DNA from: Arthrobacter sp. Soil736
Lineage (GTDB): Bacteria > Actinomycetota > Actinomycetes > Actinomycetales > Micrococcaceae
Assembly: GCF_001428005.1 (NCBI RefSeq)
Contig: NZ_LMSB01000023.1
Coordinates: forward strand, 189,396-253,395
Direction: 5' to 3'
DNA length: 64,000 nt
Of this stretch, positions 36,714 through 45,276 are shown piece after piece. Both the position numbers and the translations under genes were made by a program. The first letter of the stretch is position 1. Each line of letters opens with the position of its first letter. Below the pieces are notes generated by a model. That model made no database searches and had not been told where the DNA came from. It was given only the letters and a program-made list of their open reading frames with translations.

Positions 36714-37628
36714 TCAGCCGGCCAGCAGCTCCTGGCGCGAGCGCACTTCCTCCTTGAGCGATGCGATCACGGCCTGCACCGGGGCTGACCGCAGCGATTC
36801 GGGGCGGGCCACCGCCCAGATGGGCAGCTGGCGCTGGAAGTCATCGGGCAGGACAGGAACGAACTCCGGGGTCCCCGCGACCATGAAATTCGGCAGCAGG
36901 CCGATTCCCGCGCCCCGGCGCACCGCCTCCACCTGGGCGAATACGCTGGTGGCCTGGAAGCTGGATTTCGGCATCGGGAGCTGTGCGGACCACCGGTGGC
37001 CCAGCTCGGCCACCTGCAGGGCCGATTCGACGTAGGACACAAAGCAGTGCTGCCCCACGCCGTCGAGCGTTTCCGGGAGCCCGAACTCGCCGGCGTACGC
37101 CGGGCTGGCGTACAGCCGGAGGTAGTAGTTGCTCAGGAAGATGGTCTGGGCGTTGCTGACGTCGGTCCTTCCCACCACGATTTCGAGGTCCACGCCGGAC
37201 CGGTTCTGGCTGACCTTCCGCGTGGCGCTGAGCATCTCCACATTCAGCAGAGGGTGCTGCCGCTGGAGGCGGACCAGGGCGGGCGTAACGAATTCGGACC
37301 CGAAGCCGTCCGACGTGCTGATCCGCACCAGGCCGGAGAGGGCATGCTGATCCTGCCTGATGAGGCCGGACAGCGATCCCAGGGTCTCCTCGATGGTTTC
37401 GGCGGCTGTCACGGCCGACGCCCCGAGCTGGGTCAGCTCCCAGCCGTGCGGGCTGCGTTCGAGGGTCCTGCCGCCGAGCTGTTTGTCGAGGGCGAGAATC
37501 CTGCGGGAGATGGTGGTGTGGGTGGTGCCCAGCGTCTCCGCCACCGCGTTGAACCGGCCCAGGCGGGCCACGGTCAGCAGGATCAGCAGGTCATCCGGGC
37601 TCGGAAGCCGCCGCAAGTCCACTCGCAT
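36714..37628 (-). CDS. LysR-family transcriptional regulator of the transporter/mms cluster
   Basis: A 304-residue LysR-type regulator. The winged helix has LLILLTVARLGRFNAVAETL and GTTHTTISRRILALDKQLG, then LERSPHGWELTQLG, and an effector-binding domain follows. The ATG at 37628 gives the usual family length and leaves the palindrome at 37643-37658 as an upstream operator; an alternative ATG at 37649 would place the palindrome over the start codon. It is convergent with the alcohol dehydrogenase and divergent from mmsB. It probably controls the flanking transport and valine/propanoate genes. Confidence 0.9.
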   Translation of the reverse strand: MRVDLRRLPSPDDLLILLTVARLGRFNAVAETLGTTHTTISRRILALDKQLGGRTLERSPHGWELTQLGASAVTAAETIEETLGSLSGLIRQDQHALSGLVRISTSDGFGSEFVTPALVRLQRQHPLLNVEMLSATRKVSQNRSGVDLEIVVGRTDVSNAQTIFLSNYYLRLYASPAYAGEFGLPETLDGVGQHCFVSYVESALQVAELGHRWSAQLPMPKSSFQATSVFAQVEAVRRGAGIGLLPNFMVAGTPEFVPVLPDDFQRQLPIWAVARPESLRSAPVQAVIASLKEEVRSRQELLAG

Positions 37629-37642
37629 GCCTTTCGCTCGTA

Positions 37643-37658
37643 TGTGCATCAATGCACA
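37643..37658. promoter_or_regulatory. TGTGCAT-CA-ATGCACA palindrome at the LysR/mmsB divergent promoter
   Basis: An exact 7-bp-arm palindrome with a 2-bp centre (TGTGCATCAATGCACA, flanked by TA on both sides) lies 15 bp before the lysR ATG and 105 bp before mmsB. It shares TGCAT-NN-ATGCA with the site at 34001 upstream of the transporter. Both its position and its repetition support a LysR operator. Confidence 0.7.
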
Positions 37659-37762
37659 TACCGTCTGTGTTTTTTCCCCTTGATTGCACTGTAGCAGGGT
37701 GTGATGGTTGACACAGAACCTTCGGCCCCAGCGGCCGGACCCAAAGCAAAGGGGCTTGCGCC

Positions 37763-38665
37763 ATGGCAGTAATCGGTTGGATCGGTCTGGGGAACATGGG
37801 TGGTTCCATGTCGGCAAACCTGGCAAAGGCCGGGCACGACGTGCGGGGCTTTGACCTCAACCCCGCAGCGGTCGCAGCCGCCGAGGCCGGCGGCGTGAAG
37901 CCGGTGGCGAGCATTGCGGAGGCCGTGGACGGCGCCGACGTCGTGTTCACCATGCTGCCCAAGGGCGAGCACGCCAAGGCCGTTTACCTGGGCGAGGACG
38001 GGGTCCTCGCCCACGCCAGCACCCGCACGCTGCTGGTGGACTCCTCCACGATCGACATCGCGTCCGCACAGGAACTGCACGACGCCGCCGCTGCCGCCGG
38101 CTTCCGGTTCGTCGACGCCCCCGTTTCGGGCGGCATGAGCGGTGCCAAGGCCGGGTCGCTCACCTTCATGGTGGGCGGCGAGGCGGAAGCCGTGGCCGAC
38201 GCCACCGGCTACATCGAGCCCATGGCTTCCAACATCATCCCCACCGGCGGGGCAACCACCGGGCAGGCGGCCAAGATCTGCAACAACCTGATGCTCTTCA
38301 TCAACCTGGCGTCCACGGCAGAAGGAGCGGTGCTGGCCGACCGCCTCGGCCTGGACAAGCAGGTCTTCTGGGACATCGCGTCCGTCTCCTCGGGCGACAG
38401 CTGGGCGCTGCGCACCTGGTACCCCGTTCCGGGGGTGGTTTCCACTGCCGCCTCGAACAACGATTTTGCTCCCACCTTCACCACCGAACTGGCCAACAAG
38501 GACATCGGCCTGGCCATCAGCGCCGCCGAGGACACCGGCACACCCCTGGAAATCGGCAAGCACGTCCAGCAGCTGTTCCAGCAGCTCATCGACGCCGGCG
38601 AGTCGGGCAAGGACTGCTCCATGATCATCAAGCTCGTCGACGGTTCGCTGGACCCCGCAAGGTAG
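37763..38665 (+). CDS. mmsB: 3-hydroxyisobutyrate dehydrogenase
   Basis: A 300-residue beta-hydroxyacid dehydrogenase that oxidises 3-hydroxyisobutyrate to methylmalonate semialdehyde in valine degradation. The NAD-binding motif is IGLGNMGGSMSANLAKAGH (about 6-24), the substrate loop is FVDAPVSGGMSGAKAGSLTF (about 114-133), and the catalytic Lys is in GQAAKICNN (about 170). An upstream AAAGGGG lies near the ATG. The methylmalonate-semialdehyde dehydrogenase gene immediately downstream supports the assignment over other family members. Confidence 0.93.
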   Translation: MAVIGWIGLGNMGGSMSANLAKAGHDVRGFDLNPAAVAAAEAGGVKPVASIAEAVDGADVVFTMLPKGEHAKAVYLGEDGVLAHASTRTLLVDSSTIDIASAQELHDAAAAAGFRFVDAPVSGGMSGAKAGSLTFMVGGEAEAVADATGYIEPMASNIIPTGGATTGQAAKICNNLMLFINLASTAEGAVLADRLGLDKQVFWDIASVSSGDSWALRTWYPVPGVVSTAASNNDFAPTFTTELANKDIGLAISAAEDTGTPLEIGKHVQQLFQQLIDAGESGKDCSMIIKLVDGSLDPAR

Positions 38666-38670
38666 CCACG

Positions 38671-38718
38671 CGCTCCCATTCACCCCACGCTCCCATTCAC
38701 CCCACTCCCATTCAATCC
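38671..38718. repeat. Short 17-bp tandem repeat between mmsB and mmsA
   Basis: The unit CGCTCCCATTCACCCCA occurs twice in direct succession (38671-38687 and 38688-38704), and a third, imperfect copy lacking its first two bases follows. The repeats lie in the 119-bp gap between the two genes, ahead of the mmsA ribosome site. It is likely replication slippage, but it could shift promoter or leader spacing. Confidence 0.7.
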
Positions 38719-38784
38719 GCGGTCAACGCCGCCCGCCCGCGTCCGGAACAGCCTGTTGCCGGACCCGCAAGAAAAGAGACATCA

Positions 38785-40269
38785 ATGGAAACCATTCCGC
38801 ACTTCATCAACGGCAGCCGCGTCAGCGACGCCGACCGTTTCGGCCCCGTCTTCAACCCCGCAACAGGCGACCAGGAGAAGCAGGTCGCGCTTGCTTCAGC
38901 CGCCAGGGTCGAGGAGGCCATCTCAGCGGCCCGCGCGGCCCTGCCGGCCTGGCGGGCAACGAGCCTTGCCAAGCGCACGAACATCTTTTTCCGCGTCCGT
39001 GAAATCCTGACGCAGCGCAAATCCGAGCTCGCGGCCATCCTCACCAGCGAGCACGGCAAGGTCCTCTCCGACGCCGAAGGCGAGATCTCGCGCGGCCTCG
39101 AGAACATCGAGTTCGCCACCGGCCTTTCCCACATGCTCAAGGGCGAGCGGTCGGAACAGGTCTCCAGCGGCGTCGACGTGCACTCCGTCCGCCAGCCCGT
39201 TGGCGTGGTGGCGTGCATTACGCCGTTCAACTTCCCGGCCATGGTGCCGCTCTGGATGATCGGCAGCGCGCTGGCCTGCGGCAACACCGTGCTGCTGAAG
39301 CCGAGCGAGAAGGACCCGTCCTCGGCGGTGTTCATCGCCGAGGTCTTCGCCGAGGCGGGATTGCCGGCGGGCGTGCTGAACGTGGTCCAGGGCGACAAGG
39401 AGGCTGTGGACGTCCTGCTGGAACACCCTGACGTGAAGGCTGTCAGCTTCGTCGGGTCCACGCCGATCGCCCAGTCCATCTACAAGCGGGCAGCGGATCA
39501 CGGCAAGCGCGTCCAGGCCCTCGGCGGCGCCAAGAACCACATGGTGGTCCTGCCGGACGCCGATCTGGACATGGCTGCGGACGCTGCGGTCTCCGCCGCC
39601 TACGGCTCGGCCGGTGAACGCTGCATGGCGGTCAGCGTGCTCGTCGCCGTCGGCAACATCGCCGACGACCTTGTGTCGGCAATCAGCAGCCGCATGGCGA
39701 CGCTGAAGATCGGCCCCGGCACAGACTCGTCCTCGCAGATGGGGCCGCTGATCACCGCGGAACACCGCGACAAGGTTGCGTCCTACGTGGCCGGCGCCGA
39801 AGACGAAGGCGCCACCGTCGTCGTCGACGGCCGGTCACAGCAGTTCGACTCGAACGGCTTTTTCATCGGCGTCAGCCTGGTGGACCACGTCAAGCCCGGC
39901 ATGAAGGTCTATGACGATGAAATCTTCGGCCCCGTCCTGTCGGTGGTGCGCGTTGACACGTACAACGACGCCGTCCGGCTGGTCAACGACAACGAGTTCG
40001 GCAACGGTGTTGCCATCTTCACCCGCGACGGCGGCGCCGCGCGGCAGTTCGAGTTCGACGTCGAGGTCGGGATGGTGGGCGTCAACGTGCCGATCCCGGT
40101 GCCGGTGGGCACCTTCTCCTTCGGCGGCTGGAAGAACTCCCTGTTCGGCGACACCCACATGTACGGACCGGACAGCATCCGTTTCTACACGCGGGGCAAG
40201 GTCGTAACCACCCGCTGGCCGGATCCGTCCACGTCCGTCATTGACCTCGGGTTCCCGCAGGTCGACTGA
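38785..40269 (+). CDS. mmsA: CoA-acylating methylmalonate-semialdehyde dehydrogenase
   Basis: A 494-residue aldehyde dehydrogenase that converts methylmalonate semialdehyde (or malonate semialdehyde) with CoA and NAD+ to propanoyl-CoA (or acetyl-CoA). Family features are HFINGSRV near the start, PFNFPAMVPLWM (about 147-158), LGGAKNHMVVLPDAD (the His replacing the usual Glu of other aldehyde dehydrogenases, about 250), and the catalytic Cys in GERCMAVSV (about 280). The final KNSLFGDTHMYG and FYTRGKVVTTRWP are also typical. It is the partner of mmsB. Confidence 0.96.
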   Translation: METIPHFINGSRVSDADRFGPVFNPATGDQEKQVALASAARVEEAISAARAALPAWRATSLAKRTNIFFRVREILTQRKSELAAILTSEHGKVLSDAEGEISRGLENIEFATGLSHMLKGERSEQVSSGVDVHSVRQPVGVVACITPFNFPAMVPLWMIGSALACGNTVLLKPSEKDPSSAVFIAEVFAEAGLPAGVLNVVQGDKEAVDVLLEHPDVKAVSFVGSTPIAQSIYKRAADHGKRVQALGGAKNHMVVLPDADLDMAADAAVSAAYGSAGERCMAVSVLVAVGNIADDLVSAISSRMATLKIGPGTDSSSQMGPLITAEHRDKVASYVAGAEDEGATVVVDGRSQQFDSNGFFIGVSLVDHVKPGMKVYDDEIFGPVLSVVRVDTYNDAVRLVNDNEFGNGVAIFTRDGGAARQFEFDVEVGMVGVNVPIPVPVGTFSFGGWKNSLFGDTHMYGPDSIRFYTRGKVVTTRWPDPSTSVIDLGFPQVD

Positions 40270-40304
40270 GCCTCAGGCCGACCAAACACCGGGCCTGCTG
40301 TAAG

Positions 40305-40348
40305 ACAGCCCGTGTCCCCGCCGCCAAAAGCGGTGGGACACGGGCTGT
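40305..40348 (+). terminator. Hairpin terminator after mmsA
   Basis: Arms 40305-40318 and 40335-40348 pair over 14 bp, with an inner CCGC/GCGG pairing around CAAAA. The position, just after mmsA and before a minus-strand gene, fits a terminator usable from both sides, though the T-run is only modest. Confidence 0.75.
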
Positions 40349-40423
40349 TGCAGTTCTTGCCGCGGATTTGCTTCCGGGCGAACCCTCCATCAAATCGCGA
40401 GCCGCTTCGGGCGGGTGCCGTGC

Positions 40424-40963
40424 CTAGCCGTTGGTGATGTCGTTGCGGCGGGTCATGTACTCCTCCATGGAGATTTCCCCGTTGCTGTACTGCTGGTCGA
40501 GTTCGGCCAGTTTCCGTGCGCGGAAACCCTGCGGGGCCGACGGCAGCGGGGGAGCCGAGGGGGCAACGCCCCCCTGCTGAGACCCGGGCTGCTGCGACTG
40601 CTGCGGGTTGGCGCGGTACTCCGGGCTGTCGTCGTAGGGCACGGGTCCCTGCTGTCCTGAGGGATTGACACCAGTGCCCGGGGACCCCGGGTAGGGCGGG
40701 TATGCGTAAGGCTGGTCCAGCGGGGGAAGCTCCTGCCGGCCGCCCGGCGGAAGTCCAAAGCCACCGCTGAGGTAGTCCTGCTGGGTGTAGCCGTCCCGGG
40801 GCCCGTTGTCCCGCCGCCCCGGATTAGGGCCACCGAACCGGCCATCAAATTGTCCGGGGAAGCCCTGCCCCTGGTCTCGCCGTTGTACGGACCGCCGGTA
40901 CATCCGCATCCCCACGGGAATCAGGAACGACAGAATGATGATCCAGAAAAACAGATTGTTCAC
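40424..40963 (-). CDS. Membrane-anchored SHOCT-domain protein
   Basis: A 179-residue protein. An N-terminal membrane helix (NLFFWIIILSFLIPVGM, about 3-19) is followed by basic residues. A Pro/Gly/Gln-rich disordered region follows, with GSQQG and YPPYPGSPG motifs. The last 35 residues form a SHOCT domain (FRARKLAELDQQYSNGEI, then EEYMTRRNDI), a short helical motif usually at the ends of bacterial proteins and linked to oligomerisation. GTG 40963 is used because GAGAGG precedes it; a longer frame to 41218 is unsupported. Function is unknown. Confidence 0.78.
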   Translation of the reverse strand: MNNLFFWIIILSFLIPVGMRMYRRSVQRRDQGQGFPGQFDGRFGGPNPGRRDNGPRDGYTQQDYLSGGFGLPPGGRQELPPLDQPYAYPPYPGSPGTGVNPSGQQGPVPYDDSPEYRANPQQSQQPGSQQGGVAPSAPPLPSAPQGFRARKLAELDQQYSNGEISMEEYMTRRNDITNG

Positions 40964-41018
40964 AGTGGGGGGCCTCTCATGAGTGTTATTCCAGCTTAGT
41001 CCTCCCCGGATCACCTGT

Positions 41019-42170
41019 TCAGGAGCGGTCTGCGGACCCAAGGGCAGTCGGAACGCCAAGAAAATCCCCGTACCGCGCCACGCTCCGGTCGAGTGCCTGG
41101 TCCATCGCCTCATCGGATCCGGAGAACGCCGCGGACAGGCGGACGTCGAGCTGGCAGCGCGGCCCGGTGGATCCTGTCCGTACCAGCCAATGCCGCCACG
41201 AACCCGCCATGCGTCCATTCAGAAGAACCACGTGCATGGGAGCGTCGTGGAGCGGAAATGTTGGCGCCGTTCCGCCGAAGTAATGGCGGGAAACCGAGTA
41301 CCCCATGATGTATTCGTCGTAGCACTGGACCAGATCTATCCGCGGCGATGGACGGCCAGGCAATTGATCATCGGGAGCTTGGAAATAGAAGGTGGCGCCG
41401 TCGATCGTTGATGTCTCCAGCGCCGCGGGGTCGGCTTCCAAACCCAGCGCCAACCCCAGCCGCACGTCGGCCATCGTCAGCCCGGACCAGTCGGCGCAGT
41501 CCCTTACCGTGGCAGGACCGCGGCTCCGGAAGTACCGCACTGCCAGCGCGGCCAGGGATTCCTCTTTGGACAGCGCGGGAACGCCGGATGGCATCGCCTG
41601 GGCGCGTTCGTCGAAGTCCGCGTAGGTCTGCCGGAGGGCGCCGCCGGCGCTGCGCACCGGGACTCCGCTCGCCAGGACGCCGCTGATTTCGGCATGCATG
41701 ATCAGGTAGGCCAGGCCGAGCCCCCTGGCCGCAAACCCCGCACGCTGCAGTTCGGTTGCCAGCTGCTCCCGCGTCCGGTGTGCGCCGTCCGCCACCGCCG
41801 CAGCCAACACTGCGGCGCTCTTTGCCGCAACCTCGGAGTCGATCCCGGTCCTGCGGTAGGTCCCGGCATTGGCCTGGTGCAGGCGCGGCGCGGACAATAC
41901 GCGCAGCCACGGCAGGTCATCCCGGTGCACAAAATGCCAGGTGGGCCGCAGGATGTGGGTCCGGAGGATCTTCCCGTCAGCGACTGCCTCCTCCACGTCG
42001 TCCGCGGTGGCGCCCTCAGTCCGCTGGGCCAGGGACCAGCGGGCATAGGGAAATTCCTGGGCCTGGACGGCGAGCAGGTTTTTCAGCGCGTCGTCAGCCG
42101 AGGCCGCCGCAGGAGCACGGAGCTGCTGGCTTCCCAGCCGGATCCGCACCACGTCATCCGGTTCCATCAC
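41019..42170 (-). CDS. Winged-helix DNA-binding domain protein (HTH_42 type)
   Basis: A 383-residue protein of the YcaQ/AlkX-like winged-helix superfamily. The N-terminal half has LLAVQAQEFPYARWSLAQRT and the characteristic LRPTWHFVHRDDLPWL motif. The middle has ALAVRYFRSRGPATVRDCADWSGL, and the C-terminal region includes VQCYDEYIMGYS and VVLLNGRMAGSWR. Relatives include DNA interstrand-crosslink glycosylases, but the motif assignment is not strong enough to claim that activity here. The stop lies about 55 bp before the GTG of the SHOCT gene on the same strand. Confidence 0.82.
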   Translation of the reverse strand: MMEPDDVVRIRLGSQQLRAPAAASADDALKNLLAVQAQEFPYARWSLAQRTEGATADDVEEAVADGKILRTHILRPTWHFVHRDDLPWLRVLSAPRLHQANAGTYRRTGIDSEVAAKSAAVLAAAVADGAHRTREQLATELQRAGFAARGLGLAYLIMHAEISGVLASGVPVRSAGGALRQTYADFDERAQAMPSGVPALSKEESLAALAVRYFRSRGPATVRDCADWSGLTMADVRLGLALGLEADPAALETSTIDGATFYFQAPDDQLPGRPSPRIDLVQCYDEYIMGYSVSRHYFGGTAPTFPLHDAPMHVVLLNGRMAGSWRHWLVRTGSTGPRCQLDVRLSAAFSGSDEAMDQALDRSVARYGDFLGVPTALGSADRS

Positions 42171-42200
42171 CGCCGTCGCTCCTCACACCCAGCCCCGCTG

Positions 42201-43052
42201 CTACTGCCGGACCGCGTCCTCCGAGCCCACAGGGCCTTCGCCGGAACCCAGCGGGACTCCGGGACCGAACACCGGTCCCGGGGTGGGACGCTTCGGGGTG
42301 ATGCCATCGCCGGAGGACCGGTGGCGGAGGCGCCGGACCACCCAGGGCACAAAGTACTCCCGTGCCCAGACGAGGTCCCCGGTGCGGGCCTCGCGCCAGC
42401 TGCGCGAGGGCAGCGGCTTGGGAGCCAGCGGCTCCAGGCTATGGGGGACGTTGAGGGACTCGAGCACCATCGCCGCAATGGTGTGGTGGCCCAGGGGCGA
42501 AAAGTGCAGGCGGTCCTCATCCCACATCTGCGGGTCCTTCAGCTGCCGGAGGGACCACATGTCGGCGATGATGGCGTCATGCCGGGCGGCGATGGTGCGA
42601 AGGTTCTCGTTGTAGATGGCCACTTTGCTGCGGATCCGGCCCAGCACGGACGAGCCGGTGTCGGGGCCGTTGAACAGGACCACCGTGGCGCCGCTTAACG
42701 TCAGGATCTGCACAACGGGGTCGAGCCGTTCGGCCAGGGCATCGGGGTCCCCTCCTGGGCGGATGAGGTCGTTGCCTCCGGCGGAGAGCGTCACGAGGTC
42801 CGGTTTGAGGGCCAGGCAAGGGGCCAGCTGCTGGTCGATGACCTGCTGGAGCAGCCGGCCCCGAACGGCCAGGTTGGCGTAGGCAAAGTCATCGCGGCCG
42901 CGTGCCAGTTCCTCCGCCACGCGGTCGGCCCACCCCCGGTGGCCGCCAGGGCTGCTCGGTTCGGGATCGCCGATTCCTTCGGTGAAGGAGTCTCCCATGG
43001 CGACATAGCGGCTCCACGGGTGGCGGCCGGGAGGCCCCTGGGGATTCTGCAT
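42201..43052 (-). CDS. SGNH/GDSL-type hydrolase
   Basis: A 283-residue SGNH hydrolase (esterase/lipase superfamily). Block I is YVAMGDSFTEGIGDPE (catalytic Ser about 22), block III is LSAGGNDLIRPG, and block V is DEDRLHFSPLGHHTIA, with the catalytic Asp and His. ATG 43052 has GGAG 8 bp upstream; the longer frame to 43217 has no support. A C-terminal extension (about 235-283) is Pro/Gly-rich and has no known role. The protein has no signal peptide, so it is probably cytoplasmic. The substrate is unknown. Confidence 0.88.
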   Translation of the reverse strand: MQNPQGPPGRHPWSRYVAMGDSFTEGIGDPEPSSPGGHRGWADRVAEELARGRDDFAYANLAVRGRLLQQVIDQQLAPCLALKPDLVTLSAGGNDLIRPGGDPDALAERLDPVVQILTLSGATVVLFNGPDTGSSVLGRIRSKVAIYNENLRTIAARHDAIIADMWSLRQLKDPQMWDEDRLHFSPLGHHTIAAMVLESLNVPHSLEPLAPKPLPSRSWREARTGDLVWAREYFVPWVVRRLRHRSSGDGITPKRPTPGPVFGPGVPLGSGEGPVGSEDAVRQ

Positions 43053-43146
43053 CGATTCGGCTCCGCTCACCTTCACATCCTGCCTTGTCCCTGCCAAGCT
43101 ACGCCACCGTAGGTTGTTACCGGCGGGTAACTGTAAGAATGGAGCC

Positions 43147-43797
43147 ATGACTTTCGCCGACTCCTTTCCTGCCCCCGTCGTTCTGTGGTCCAAGCCCGAG
43201 GAGGCAAGGGCCGGCAAGCCCCTCCTCGTCCTGCTGCACGGCTACGGAGCGAACGAGCAGGACCTCCTCAGCCTGGCGGAAATGCTCCCGGAAGACTTCG
43301 CGGTGGCTTCCGTCCGCGCACCCATCGCCATGGGGCCGGGCTTTTCCTGGTTCCCGCTGACCGGCACAGCCGACTACTCCCTCGACGCGGTCAAGGCCGC
43401 GTCCGTTTACGTCCTCGACTGGCTCGACACCGTCAAGGAGAACCACCCGTCCGTCACGCTCCTGGGCTTCTCCATGGGGATGGCGATGGCCACCACCCTT
43501 CTGCGGCAGCGCCCCGCGGACTTCGCTGCCGTCGTCGGGCTTTCAGGCTTTGTGGTCAATGCAGGCGCCGACGGCGAGTTCCGCGACGCCGAGCTGGACG
43601 GCACCGTGCCCCTCTTCTGGGGCCGGGACCAGCAGGACCCGGTCATCACGCCGGACAAGATCGAGTACACGATGGGGTGGGTCCGGAACCACGTGAAGCT
43701 GACCAAGGTGCTCTACACAGGGATGTGGCACGGCATCAATGCCCAGGAGATCGGCCACGTGTCCGAGTTCCTCACCCACGAGGTGCTCAGCAAGTAG
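43147..43797 (+). CDS. Phospholipase/carboxylesterase-family alpha/beta hydrolase
   Basis: A 216-residue esterase of the acyl-protein thioesterase/carboxylesterase 2 family. The oxyanion motif is LLVLLHGYGANEQDLLSLA (about 30-48), the nucleophile is in LLGFSMGMAMATTLL (Ser about 105), and the catalytic Asp and His are in GRDQQDPVI and MWHGINAQE. The start ATG 43147 has GGAG 5 bp upstream. A 10-bp hairpin follows the gene. The natural substrate is unknown. Confidence 0.88.
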   Translation: MTFADSFPAPVVLWSKPEEARAGKPLLVLLHGYGANEQDLLSLAEMLPEDFAVASVRAPIAMGPGFSWFPLTGTADYSLDAVKAASVYVLDWLDTVKENHPSVTLLGFSMGMAMATTLLRQRPADFAAVVGLSGFVVNAGADGEFRDAELDGTVPLFWGRDQQDPVITPDKIEYTMGWVRNHVKLTKVLYTGMWHGINAQEIGHVSEFLTHEVLSK

Positions 43798-43799
43798 GC

Positions 43800-43827
43800 C
43801 TGCGCCGGCCACTGTGAGCCGGCGCAG
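43800..43827. terminator. Bidirectional hairpin between esterase and S4 genes
   Basis: CTGCGCCGGC (43800-43809) and GCCGGCGCAG (43818-43827) form a 10-bp stem with an 8-base loop, in the 54-bp gap between convergent genes. No T-run follows on the plus strand. Confidence 0.5.
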
Positions 43828-43851
43828 CCCTCAACCCCCTTATGCGCTGCG

Positions 43852-44085
43852 TTATGCGGCGGGCGCGCTGACCCGGACGGTCCGTCCGTTGACGGTGACC
43901 GTGTCGCCGTCGTGCAGCTGCCGGCCGCGCCGGTCGTCGATCTCGCCGTTGACCTTGACCAGGCCGTTCTTGATGAGTTCTGCGGCCTCCACTCCGTCCT
44001 CCACGAGGTTGGCGAGCTTCAGGAGCTGGCCAAGACGGATCATGGCGTCGCGGATGGGGATCTCTTCGATTTCCTGGTTGCTCAT
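43852..44085 (-). CDS. S4-domain RNA-binding protein (RlbA/YaaA-like)
   Basis: A 77-residue single S4 domain. PIRDAMIRLGQLLKLANLVE is the first helix pair, and GLVKVNGEIDDRRGRQL is the RNA-binding loop strand characteristic of the S4 superfamily. Small free-standing S4 proteins of this type are thought to be ribosome or tRNA associated. ATG 44085 is the best start; the frame extends further upstream to 44127 without support. It overlaps no neighbour, but it begins 33 bp from the start of the divergent YdcZ-type transporter gene. Confidence 0.87.
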   Translation of the reverse strand: MSNQEIEEIPIRDAMIRLGQLLKLANLVEDGVEAAELIKNGLVKVNGEIDDRRGRQLHDGDTVTVNGRTVRVSAPAA

Positions 44086-44118
44086 ACCAGTAATGATGCC
44101 TGACGTAAGGTGAATCCA

Positions 44119-45144
44119 ATGACCCATGCACCCCGGCTTCCGCTTGCCGCGGGCCTTCCAATGGCCGTGGCCGCCGGCCTGGCCATCCCGCTCCAGGGAC
44201 GGATCAACGGAGCCTTGGGTGCCCGCCTCGGAGACGGCATCGCCGCCGCCGTGGTCAGTTTCAGCACCGGCCTGGTCCTGATGATCCTTGTGTCCCTCGT
44301 CCTGCCGCGCGGACGGGCCGGCCTCGGCAGGATCCTGCCGGCCCTGCGCGAACGGCGGTTCCCGCCCTATTACGCCATGGCCGGAGGGATCGGCGCGTTA
44401 TTCGTCTTCGCACAGTCGTTCACGATCGGCCTGCTGGGGGTCGCGCTGTTCACCGTGTCCACAGTCACCGGGCAGACGGTCAGCGGGCTGCTGGTGGACA
44501 GGCTGGGAATCGGCCCGGGGGGCAAGAAGGCCGTGACGGGCATCCGCATCATCGGCTGTGTCCTCACCATCGCCGCGGTTGCCTGGGCGGTGTCGCCGCG
44601 TTTTGGGGCCTCCGGCGGCGGGGCGGGAGGCCCCGCGGCGCGAGCGGCAGGCTCTGGAGCGGCAAGTGCCGCAGGTGACCCCGCCCAGCTCATCCTGCTG
44701 GTGCTCCTTCCCGTTTTGGCAGGCTTCCTGATGAGCTTCCAGCAGGCGATGAACGGGACTGCCACCGTGCACTACGGCACCCCCATCGCGGCAACCCTGG
44801 TGAACTTCATCGCAGGCGCCTGTGTGCTGTGGGCGGCCTGGCTCGTCAAGCTGGCGGTCGCCGGTGCGGGCAACCCGCTGCCGGGGGAGTGGTGGTATTA
44901 CCTCGGTGGCCCCATGGGGTGCGTTTTCATCGGACTCGGGGCGCTCCTGGTGCGCAGCCTCGGGGTGCTGGTGACGGGGCTCGGCATGATCGCCGGCCAG
45001 CTCCTGGGCTCGCTGGGCCTTGATCTGCTGGTTCCAGCCCCCGGCACCGTGGTGGAAGTGCCCACGGTGCTCGGGACGCTGCTGACCCTGGCGGCCATCG
45101 TCGTCGCAACCCTGCCGTGGCCGCGGGGCGCCTTTCGGAGGTAG
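44119..45144 (+). CDS. DMT-superfamily YdcZ/DUF606-type membrane protein
   Basis: A 341-residue protein with about ten transmembrane segments in two similar halves (PMAVAAGLAIPLQGRINGALG near the start, then LMSFQQAMNGTATVHYGTPI in the second half). This is the repeat pattern of the YdcZ/DUF606 family of putative small-molecule exporters. A Gly/Ala/Ser-rich loop joins the halves (about 168-190). ATG 44119 has AAGG 8 bp upstream; an in-frame GTG at 44110 is less likely. Substrate is unknown. Confidence 0.83.
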   Translation: MTHAPRLPLAAGLPMAVAAGLAIPLQGRINGALGARLGDGIAAAVVSFSTGLVLMILVSLVLPRGRAGLGRILPALRERRFPPYYAMAGGIGALFVFAQSFTIGLLGVALFTVSTVTGQTVSGLLVDRLGIGPGGKKAVTGIRIIGCVLTIAAVAWAVSPRFGASGGGAGGPAARAAGSGAASAAGDPAQLILLVLLPVLAGFLMSFQQAMNGTATVHYGTPIAATLVNFIAGACVLWAAWLVKLAVAGAGNPLPGEWWYYLGGPMGCVFIGLGALLVRSLGVLVTGLGMIAGQLLGSLGLDLLVPAPGTVVEVPTVLGTLLTLAAIVVATLPWPRGAFRR

Positions 45145-45276
45145 CGCCCGGTAGGCTAGGACACGCAGCTTTCTGCACATTCTTCCCTTCGCATACCCCC
45201 GCCCGGCAACCAGCCGGGGTTCCGGGGCCAGAAACCGCGGACCGCACCCAGCGGCCCTGTAGAAATTGGAGTTCCC

